A DNA stretch of 7,527 bases from NCBI GenBank assembly GCA_003516765.1, contig DPCD01000052.1, positions 1 through 7,527 of the forward strand, written 5' to 3'. The notes under the pieces are model-generated. The model saw only the letters and a list, made by a program, of their open reading frames with translations. It was not told the origin of the DNA and ran no database searches. A program made the position numbers and the translations under genes. The stretch comes from Clostridiales bacterium (lineage in GTDB: Bacteria > Bacillota > Clostridia > Oscillospirales > Oscillospiraceae). Positions 1-5,154 of this stretch are shown here, piece by piece; the first letter of the stretch is position 1, and the number at the start of each line of letters is the position of its first letter.

Positions 1-392
1 CAGCCGTTGGCCAGGAAATCGTCAATGATGAGGACATGGTCCTCCGGGGTGAGGAACTTTTTGGAGACGATGACGTTGTAGATCTTCTTGTGGGTAAAAG
101 ACTGGATCTTGGTCTCGTAGTTATCGTAATCCAGGTTGATGCTCATGGACTTTTTGGCAAACACCACCGGCACGTTGAACTCGCTGGCCACCACGGCGGC
201 AATGCCAATGCCGCTGGCCTCGATGGTGAGCACCTTGTTGATGGGCTTGCCCTCAAACAGGCGCTTCCACTCCCGGGCCATCTCCTTGAACAGTGGGATG
301 TCCATCTGGTGGTTGATGAAACTGTCTACCTTGAGCACATTGCCCTCGCGGACAATGCCGTCCTTGCGGATGCGATCTTCCAGCATTTTCAT
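1..392 (-). CDS. xpt: Xanthine phosphoribosyltransferase, 5' part (runs off left edge)
   Basis: This enzyme transfers phosphoribose from PRPP to xanthine to make XMP in cytoplasmic purine salvage. The first 130 residues are present out of about 190 usual for the family. The start is M-K-M-L-E-D-R; TGGGAGGAA sits 11 nt upstream (404-411), which supports the ATG at 390-392 rather than the second Met. Typical family stretches are visible: NHQMD near residues 27-31, TIEASGIGIA at 56-65, FAKKSMS at 78-84, and the PRPP-binding motif VLIIDDFLANG at 120-130, just before the window ends. The missing part is only the C-terminal third. It is transcribed divergently from the phospholipase gene, with its own promoter about 50 bp upstream. 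The family match to B. subtilis Xpt is strong; the short leader leaves no room for the guanine riboswitch known from Bacillus xpt. Confidence 0.95.
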   Translation of the reverse strand, partial: MKMLEDRIRKDGIVREGNVLKVDSFINHQMDIPLFKEMAREWKRLFEGKPINKVLTIEASGIGIAAVVASEFNVPVVFAKKSMSINLDYDNYETKIQSFTHKKIYNVIVSKKFLTPEDHVLIIDDFLANG

Positions 393-438
393 AACTCTGC
401 ACGTTCCTCCCAGTGACTCTCAATTTTTTATTTTACCA

Positions 439-467
439 AGTATACCGGAACCACCCGGGGTTTGCAA
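439..467 (-). promoter_or_regulatory. Sigma-A promoter of xpt
   Basis: On the minus strand a -35 box TTGCAA (462-467) is followed after exactly 17 nt by a -10 box TATACT (439-444). Transcription should start near 432, giving a leader of about 40 nt before the xpt ATG. An AT-rich stretch (421-435) lies just downstream. The boxes and spacing are read directly; activity is inferred. Confidence 0.75.
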
Positions 468-581
468 GGTGTTTTATACCCAAATTTGACAAAAAAGCGC
501 ATGGAATTTCAGTCTTAGCTCCAAAGAGTATGACTTTGATTGTTCTTTTGCGTCCGGGGGCGATTTTTCCGGCCTGCGGGC

Positions 582-609
582 TTGTTTTCTGGAAAAATTC
601 GAGTATACT
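582..609 (+). promoter_or_regulatory. Promoter of the patatin-like gene
   Basis: A -10 box TATACT (604-609) is preceded by TTGTTT (582-587) with a 16-nt spacer. Transcription from about 616 would give a leader of about 89 nt before the ATG at 705. The -35 box is only a partial match, so the promoter is probably of moderate strength. Confidence 0.6.
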
Positions 610-620
610 GGAAGCAATCA

Positions 621-682
621 GCCGGGGGATTCTGTGCTGCCCCGGCCAACAGGGTGCGGCTGTTTTGCAACGAACCAGCCGC
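621..682 (+). promoter_or_regulatory. Two tandem hairpins in the leader of the patatin-like gene
   Basis: Two perfect 7-bp inverted repeats fall between the predicted transcription start and the ribosome binding site. The first is GCCGGGG (621-627) with CCCCGGC (640-646), loop 12 nt. The second is GCGGCTG (656-662) with CAGCCGC (676-682), loop 13 nt. The second stem ends 7 nt before AAGGAG (690-695). There is no T tract after either hairpin, so they are not terminators. I do not recognise a riboswitch class; they may control translation or simply stabilise the mRNA. Confidence 0.45.
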
Positions 683-704
683 TGGGGAGAAGGAGTGGAC
701 CCGT

Positions 705-1574
705 ATGAAAACAGGATTGATCATGGAAGGCGGTGCCATGCGGGGCATGTTCACGGCGGGCGTGCTGGACGTTCTGATGGAGAACGGCCTTGTGACCGAT
801 GGTGCGATCGGCGTGTCGGCCGGCGCGGTGTTTGGCTGCAACTACAAATCACACCAGATCGGCCGCGTCATCCGCTACAACACCGAGTACTGCAACGATA
901 AGCGCTACGCCAGCTTTAAAAATCTGGTCAAAACGGGCAACCTGTACAGTGAGCAGTTCTGCTACCACGAGGTGCCCGAAAAGCTGGATCCGTTCAACGA
1001 GGCGGCCTTTGCCGCCTCCCCCATGGATTTCTTTGTGGTCTGCACCGATGTGAAAACGGGCGAGCCCATCTATCACAAGTGCCGCAAGGGCGACGCTGAG
1101 GATGTGCTCTGGATGGAAGCCTCGGCTTCCATGCCGCTGGCGGCCAAAATCGTCAAGATCGGCCATTACGGCCTGCTGGACGGCGGCGTGGCGGACTCCA
1201 TCCCGGTGCGGTTCTTTGAGTCCATCGGGTACAAGCGCAATCTCATCATCCTGACCCAGCCCAAGGGCTACGTCAAAAAGAAGAACAAATTCCTGCCCGC
1301 CATCCGGGCCAAATATTTCCGCTACCCCGCCTTTGTGGAGGCTGTGGCGGACCGCCATGAGCGGTATAACGAGACCCTGAGCTACATCTCGATGCTGGAG
1401 CAGGCCGGCAAGGATTATGTCATCCGCCCGCCCATCCCGCTGGAGATCGGTGCCATGGAGCGGGACCCCGCCCAGCTGCGCCGCGTCTATGAGACCGGCC
1501 GGGCCGTGGCTCAGATCCAGGTCGAGAAGATCCGGGATTTTTTGAATGCCGTGAAAGCAGCTCCTGAGACCTGA
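705..1574 (+). CDS. Patatin-like phospholipase family protein
   Basis: This is a predicted 289-residue cytoplasmic acyl hydrolase of the bacterial patatin family, which cleaves lipid esters with a Ser-Asp dyad. The oxyanion-hole motif GGAMRG is at residues 9-14, the nucleophile elbow GVSAG at 36-40 (Ser38), and the DGG motif with the catalytic aspartate at 159-161 (Asp159). All key elements are present, so it should be active. No signal peptide or membrane helix is seen. The C-terminal third (about 185-289) is basic and helical, as in short bacterial members near 280-300 residues. The frame is open back to 540, but the ATG at 705 is chosen because AAGGAG (690-695) lies 9 nt before it and because the patatin fold begins right at M-K-T-G-L-I. 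The gene stands alone, between a divergent promoter and a terminator. Its lipid substrate cannot be read from the sequence. Confidence 0.92.
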   Translation: MKTGLIMEGGAMRGMFTAGVLDVLMENGLVTDGAIGVSAGAVFGCNYKSHQIGRVIRYNTEYCNDKRYASFKNLVKTGNLYSEQFCYHEVPEKLDPFNEAAFAASPMDFFVVCTDVKTGEPIYHKCRKGDAEDVLWMEASASMPLAAKIVKIGHYGLLDGGVADSIPVRFFESIGYKRNLIILTQPKGYVKKKNKFLPAIRAKYFRYPAFVEAVADRHERYNETLSYISMLEQAGKDYVIRPPIPLEIGAMERDPAQLRRVYETGRAVAQIQVEKIRDFLNAVKAAPET

Positions 1575-1584
1575 TTTGCAAAAC

Positions 1585-1622
1585 AAAAGAGGCTGTTGCA
1601 AAATGGTGCAACAGCCTCTTTT
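1585..1622. terminator. Bidirectional terminator between converging genes
   Basis: A perfect 16-bp inverted repeat (1585-1600 with 1607-1622) encloses a 6-nt loop. The arms begin with AAAA and end with TTTT, so each strand has a T run after the GC-rich stem; on the plus strand a further ATTTTT follows. It lies 10 bp after the phospholipase stop and 4 bp after the stop of the minus-strand OadG-like peptide, so it fits as a shared terminator. Confidence 0.92.
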
Positions 1623-1626
1623 ATTT

Positions 1627-1749
1627 TTACTTTGTAAACTTTCCCAGCAGGGTCACCGCCAGCACAATGACGCCGATGACCAGGAAGATGCCCAGCATTC
1701 CGATGAGCAGGATGGGCAGCGTGGTCTCCCACGAAAGTAAATGCAGCAT
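1627..1749 (-). CDS. OadG-related small membrane subunit of a sodium-pump decarboxylase
   Basis: This is a 40-residue peptide with one membrane helix (about residues 10-36, rich in Leu, Ile, Val and Gly) and a short basic end GKFTK. Such tiny peptides are known as OadG-related small transporter subunits next to beta subunits of Na+-translocating decarboxylases; classical OadG/gamma subunits are about twice as long. AGGAGG (1756-1761) lies 6 nt before the ATG at 1747-1749. The frame can be extended to 1830, but that would run into oadB and ignore this strong site. The gene begins 16 bp after the oadB stop, so the two are surely co-transcribed and probably form one membrane complex. The role is taken from position and size, since there is little sequence to compare. 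Confidence 0.82.
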   Translation of the reverse strand: MLHLLSWETTLPILLIGMLGIFLVIGVIVLAVTLLGKFTK

Positions 1750-1765
1750 GTTTTTCCTCCTTTGT

Positions 1766-2887
1766 TCACGCGCCCAGCAGGGTGAGCAGCAGCCCGCCTG
1801 CAATGACGGAAGCGATCTGGCCCGAGACATTGACGCTGATGGAATACATGAGCAGGAAATTCTGGTTATCCTCTTCCAGTCCCATTTTGTTGACCACCCG
1901 CCCGCTCATGGGGAACGCGGAAATGCCCGCCGCGCCGATCATGGGGTTGATCTTCTTTTTGAGGAACAGATTCAGGAATTTCGCGAACAGGACGCCGCCT
2001 GCGGTGTCGAACACGAACGCAAAAAGCCCCAGTCCCAGAATCAGCAGCGTCTGCGGCTGCAGGAACTTTTCCGCCTGCATCTGCGACGCGATTGTCAACC
2101 CCAGGAAGATCGTCACAAGATTTGCCAGTACCTTCTGCGCCGTTTCGGAAAGCGAGTTCAGAACGCCGCACTCACGAATCAAATTGCCGAACATCAGAAA
2201 ACCCACGAGGCTGACCGATGCCGGCGCAACCACACCCGCAACAATCGTCGTCAGAATCGGGAACAGAATCCGCGTCGTTTTGCCGACCGACTTCTGCTCA
2301 TAGGGCATGCGGATCAGCCGCTCCTTCTTTGTGGTCAGCAGCCGGATGACCGGCGGCTGGATGATCGGCACCAGCGCCATGTAGGAATACGCCGCAACCA
2401 TGATTGCACCCAGATACTGCGACTGCAGCTTCTGCGCCACAACGATAGCCGTCGGTCCGTCTGCAGCGCCGATGATGGCAATGGACGCAGCGTCCGGAAG
2501 GTCAAAGAACATACCGGCAAGACACAGCGTGAAGAAAATGCCGAACTGCGCCGCCGCACCGAAAATCATAAGCTTCGGGTTATTCAGCAGCGGACCGAAA
2601 TCGATCATTGCGCCGATGCCGATGAACAGAATCAGCGGAAACAGCTCGTTTGCAATGCCAGCGTCATACAGAACGCTCAGTGCGCCCCGTTCCAGCTGCC
2701 CGGACACCCACTGGTCAATCGCACCGGACATTGGAAGGTTTACCAGAATCGCGCCGAAGCCCATCGGCAGCAGCAGACTCGGCTCCATGTCCTTTGCGAT
2801 GGCAAGGTAAATAAGTAACCCGCCGATTGCCCACATAACCACCTGCTGCCACGTGAGATTTCCCAGATTGCTGTACAGAATTTCCAT
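1766..2887 (-). CDS. oadB: Sodium ion-translocating decarboxylase beta subunit (OadB/GcdB/MmdB family)
   Basis: This 373-residue polytopic membrane protein couples release of CO2 from carboxybiotin to Na+ export in oxaloacetate, glutaconyl-CoA or methylmalonyl-CoA decarboxylases. GAADGPTAI (residues 140-148) carries Asp143, matching the Na+-binding Asp203 of the Klebsiella subunit. Asn314, Gly318, Ser323 and Arg330 in NPMIGAAGISAFPMSGR match Klebsiella Asn373, Gly377, Ser382 and Arg389, all with the same offset, so the ion path appears intact. AGGGGAG (2894-2900) lies 6 nt before the ATG. The length is normal for the family. The next gene encodes the small OadG-like subunit. No carboxyltransferase alpha subunit or biotin carrier gene lies in the window, so the substrate cannot be assigned and the symbol is used for the family only. 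The only convincing promoter upstream is at 3101-3129, beyond a terminator. Confidence 0.93.
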   Translation of the reverse strand: MEILYSNLGNLTWQQVVMWAIGGLLIYLAIAKDMEPSLLLPMGFGAILVNLPMSGAIDQWVSGQLERGALSVLYDAGIANELFPLILFIGIGAMIDFGPLLNNPKLMIFGAAAQFGIFFTLCLAGMFFDLPDAASIAIIGAADGPTAIVVAQKLQSQYLGAIMVAAYSYMALVPIIQPPVIRLLTTKKERLIRMPYEQKSVGKTTRILFPILTTIVAGVVAPASVSLVGFLMFGNLIRECGVLNSLSETAQKVLANLVTIFLGLTIASQMQAEKFLQPQTLLILGLGLFAFVFDTAGGVLFAKFLNLFLKKKINPMIGAAGISAFPMSGRVVNKMGLEEDNQNFLLMYSISVNVSGQIASVIAGGLLLTLLGA

Positions 2888-2944
2888 ACATGTCTCCCCT
2901 TTTCTGAAAACTGTGTGCGAAGGAAGCCGCCCGCAGGCGAAGTC

Positions 2945-2966
2945 TTTTCGTCATAAATGACGAAAA
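2945..2966. repeat. Perfect palindrome upstream of oadB
   Basis: Nine bases TTTTCGTCA (2945-2953) are mirrored by TGACGAAAA (2958-2966) around TAAA. It directly abuts the terminator stem on the oadB side. No T tract follows on either strand beyond the arms, so it is not a convincing terminator itself; it could be an operator or extend the termination region. Confidence 0.5.
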
Positions 2967-3095
2967 AAACTCTGATTGCCGCGCTTTGCGCAGCAATCAG
3001 AGTTTTGCCATTTCATCCAGCAGCGGGTCCTGCGGACCGTCCTGACGCCATCTGTCGCGATTTCTCGCCGGCTACTTCCTCTTATGCACTTATCT
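2963..3095 (-). ncRNA. Candidate structured leader of oadB or free-standing small RNA
   Basis: Between a near-consensus promoter and a strong terminator lie about 90 nt that can fold into a compact multi-stem structure. A closing stem pairs AGUAGC with GCUGCU (3071-3076 with 3019-3024, one G-U). Inside are GCGA-GAAA-UCGC, a GNRA tetraloop hairpin (3057-3068), a short GAC/GUC stem (3044-3046 with 3054-3056), and GGUCC-GCA-GGACC (3026-3038). The terminator hairpin follows. Promoter, folded domain, terminator, then oadB is the layout of an attenuation-type riboswitch. I could not find an obvious anti-terminator pairing, so a discrete RNA of about 130 nt is an equal alternative. No start codon with a ribosome binding site suggests a peptide. 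I do not recognise the class. Confidence 0.5.
2966..3006 (-). terminator. Rho-independent terminator between the ABC operon and oadB
   Basis: A 14-bp perfect stem (2966-2979 with 2993-3006) is extended by a C/A mismatch and a 4-bp GCGC/GCGC inner stem with a TTT loop. On the minus strand it runs into seven T residues (2963-2969), so it terminates leftward transcription. It can end the ABC operon mRNA and also any RNA started at the promoter 3101-3129. If it is efficient, oadB expression depends on read-through or on an unseen promoter in 2888-2965. Confidence 0.9.
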
Positions 3096-3100
3096 ACGCC

Positions 3101-3129
3101 AGTATACTGCGGCGCATCCGCAATTGCAA
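3101..3129 (-). promoter_or_regulatory. Strong sigma-A-type promoter inside the permease-oadB gap
   Basis: On the minus strand TTGCAA (3124-3129) and TATACT (3101-3106) are separated by exactly 17 nt, the same boxes and spacing as the xpt promoter. Transcription should start near 3095, about 70 bp after the permease stop and about 208 bp before the oadB ATG. Confidence 0.75.
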
Positions 3130-3167
3130 GAGAATTCTGCCGGAATTCACAAATTCTTAGCAATTAT

Positions 3168-4448
3168 TTATTCATAGCGCAGCGCCTCGATGGGGTCCAT
3201 CATTGCCGCCTTGTTTGCCGGGTAATAGCCGAAGAACACGCCGACCGCCAGAGAAAAGCCAAATGCCAGTGCAATCGCGCCGATGCCCGGCAGCACTGCA
3301 TTTTTCAACAGTCCGCTTCCCACATAGCCCATCACCGCGCCCAGCACAATGCCGATCGCGCCGCCGACCATGCAGATGATCACGCTTTCTACGACAAACT
3401 GAATGCGGATATTGCCGTTTGTCGCGCCGAGCGCCTTCCGGGTGCCGATTTCGCGCGTTCGCTCGGTGACGGAGACCAGCATGATGTTCATCACGCCGAT
3501 GCCGCCGACAAGCAGCGAAATTGCCGCAATGACGGCGATAGCGACCGAAAGGGTGTTCATCATCGAGTTGACGGACGAGATCATGCTGTCCATGCTGATT
3601 GCCGTAACGGTGTAGTTTTCGTTCGTGCGGTAATACCGCGCCAGATAATTCTTGACCTCGGCGGCAACCTCCGTGCTGCTCTCGCCCACCGCTGCCTGCA
3701 CGGTAATCATGGAGTACCCGCGCGACGCGCCCGTAAGCTGCTTTGCCGTCGACAGCGGGATATACAAAGACGTTGCAAGATCCTTATCGGATGCGGTTGA
3801 AAACGAGATTGCCGATTGCTCATACTTATAAACGCCGACGATTCGGAACGTGTAACTTCCGCTTGATAACTGCACAAGCACCTCCTGCCCGAGCGCTTGT
3901 TTCTGGTCGCCGTCAAAGAGGTTGTTTACCAGGCGGTCGCTTACCACGCAGACCATGCGCCGTCCGTCGTCGTCCTTCTGCTGCAAAAACCGTCCTTCGC
4001 TCAATTTGACATTGTTGACCGTAAAATACCCTTCGTTGACGCCCATGGCGGAGACGTTGGCGTATAACCTTCCGTCTTTCGCCTTGCCGCTGCCGGCAGA
4101 CTCTGACAGGCTCGTGGCAGCAAGTCTGCCCGCGAACTGCTCCTGCATCGCCGCGATCATTTCCGGCGTCATCAGATCGGTCGTCTCCGGCTGCTTCATG
4201 ACCATCATGCTCATCATGTCCTCGCTCGAAACAGCCTCGCGGTCCTTTTCCTGCAGTGTCACAATGATTGACGACGCGCCAAGGTCGCTCATGGTGCTGT
4301 TGATATAGCCGGACAGCCCATCGCCCATGGTCAGAATGCCGATGACGGCGGCAATGCCGATGATGATGCCGAGCATGGTCAGCACCGCGCGCATTTTATT
4401 TGCCTTCAAGCCCTCGAACGCGAGGCGGATTGATTCACCGAGTCCCAT
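3168..4448 (-). CDS. MacB-type ABC transporter permease (FtsX domain)
   Basis: This 426-residue membrane subunit works as a dimer with the ATPase encoded just upstream, in a mechanotransmission-type exporter rather than a classical channel. One helix lies near residues 20-41, an extracytoplasmic MacB periplasmic-core-like domain at about 45-290, and the FtsX domain with three helices at about 298-326, 350-377 and 388-411. VTERTREIGTRKALGA (327-342) is the family's cytoplasmic coupling segment, and the ending PANKAAMMDPIEALRYE is typical. Between residues 78 and 101 the outer domain holds eight methionines, which is unusual. The ATG at 4446-4448 overlaps the ATPase gene by 14 nt, with AAAGGGG (4460-4466) upstream, so translation is probably coupled. 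The gene is last in the operon. The cargo is unknown; MacB relatives export peptides, antibiotics or lipids. Confidence 0.94.
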   Translation of the reverse strand: MGLGESIRLAFEGLKANKMRAVLTMLGIIIGIAAVIGILTMGDGLSGYINSTMSDLGASSIIVTLQEKDREAVSSEDMMSMMVMKQPETTDLMTPEMIAAMQEQFAGRLAATSLSESAGSGKAKDGRLYANVSAMGVNEGYFTVNNVKLSEGRFLQQKDDDGRRMVCVVSDRLVNNLFDGDQKQALGQEVLVQLSSGSYTFRIVGVYKYEQSAISFSTASDKDLATSLYIPLSTAKQLTGASRGYSMITVQAAVGESSTEVAAEVKNYLARYYRTNENYTVTAISMDSMISSVNSMMNTLSVAIAVIAAISLLVGGIGVMNIMLVSVTERTREIGTRKALGATNGNIRIQFVVESVIICMVGGAIGIVLGAVMGYVGSGLLKNAVLPGIGAIALAFGFSLAVGVFFGYYPANKAAMMDPIEALRYE

Positions 4449-5154
4449 CTTCTCTCGCGCCCCTTTCGCTGCCGGTATATAAAATGCCGTCTCGCATCGT
4501 CAGCACCCGGCTCGTCTCCGCTGCCAGCTCCTGATTGTGCGTAATGAGAACAATTGTCTTCCCCTGTTCGCGGTTGAGCCGGTGAAACAGATCCATGACC
4601 ATGCGCCCCGTCTTGCTGTCAAGCGCACCTGTCGGCTCGTCGGCAAGGATAATCGCCGGGTCATTTGCCATGGCGCGCGCGATGGCGACACGCTGCTTCT
4701 GTCCGCCGGAAAGCTCGTTCGGCTGATGGTCCATGCGGTCTGCCATGCCGACCAGATCCAGAAGCTCTTCGGCTCTCTGCGTGCGTTTTTTCTGCGGAAT
4801 TCCTGCATACATCATCGGAAGCTCGACATTCTTGCGCGCATTGGTTCTGGAAATGAGGTTGAAGTTCTGGAACACGAAGCCGATTTTGCGGTTCCGGATC
4901 TGCGAGAGTTCGTCATCCTGCGCATCCTGCACATCGGTGCCGTCGAGCCAGTAGGTTCCCTCGGTCGGGCGGTCGAGCACGCCGATCATGTTCATCAGCG
5001 TCGATTTTCCGGAGCCGGACGCGCCGACAATCGAGACGAACTCTCCCTCGTTCACGTCCAGATCAATTCCGTGCAGAATTTCCAGCTCATTTGGCTGTCC
5101 GATGTAGAAGCGTTTGACAATACCGCGCATCCGGATCAGTTGTCTGCCGCTCAT
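4435..5154 (-). CDS. MacB/LolD-type ABC transporter ATP-binding protein
   Basis: This 239-residue cytoplasmic ATPase powers the permease encoded next. All motifs are intact: Walker A GASGSGKST (44-52), Q-loop Gln96 in FVFQNF, signature LSGGQKQRV (148-156), Walker B IILADE with catalytic Glu173, D-loop ALD (177-179) and switch His206. The pattern FNLISRTNARKNVELP, a little after the Q-loop, is characteristic of the MacB/LolD/FtsE group. The start ATG at 5152-5154 overlaps the stop of the membrane fusion protein gene in an ATGA, and TGGAGG (5162-5167) lies 7 nt upstream, inside that gene. It overlaps the permease gene by 14 nt. The short polar tail after residue 225 is not conserved in the family. 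Confidence 0.96.
   Translation of the reverse strand: MSGRQLIRMRGIVKRFYIGQPNELEILHGIDLDVNEGEFVSIVGASGSGKSTLMNMIGVLDRPTEGTYWLDGTDVQDAQDDELSQIRNRKIGFVFQNFNLISRTNARKNVELPMMYAGIPQKKRTQRAEELLDLVGMADRMDHQPNELSGGQKQRVAIARAMANDPAIILADEPTGALDSKTGRMVMDLFHRLNREQGKTIVLITHNQELAAETSRVLTMRDGILYTGSERGAREDGTR

Noticed and set aside
540..704. Longer N-terminus for the patatin-like protein
   Set aside because: It would begin upstream of the promoter at 582-609, and the family fold starts at the Met encoded at 705.
849..1601. Open frame of 250 codons on the minus strand
   Set aside because: Antisense to the phospholipase gene, which carries intact catalytic motifs and a good start.
1667..2818. Long open frame of 383 codons on the plus strand
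   Set aside because: It lies antisense to oadB, its product is rich in Arg, His and Gln with no family pattern, and it lacks a ribosome binding site. It is a shadow of oadB codon bias.
2963..3095. T-box leader, SRP RNA or manganese riboswitch for the RNA ahead of oadB
   Set aside because: AAGAGGAAGUAGC is reminiscent of T-box and yybP-ykoY starts, but the T-box TGGNACCGCG element, the SRP GGAA-loop domain and the conserved yybP-ykoY loop sequences are all missing.
2951..3163. Small protein of 70 codons or a leader peptide in the oadB leader
   Set aside because: No ribosome binding site; the frame begins upstream of the predicted transcription start and reads through the terminator stem.
2976..3800. 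Open frame of 274 codons on the plus strand
   Set aside because: It crosses the terminator and runs antisense into the permease gene, and its product is a His/Arg/Ala-rich shadow.
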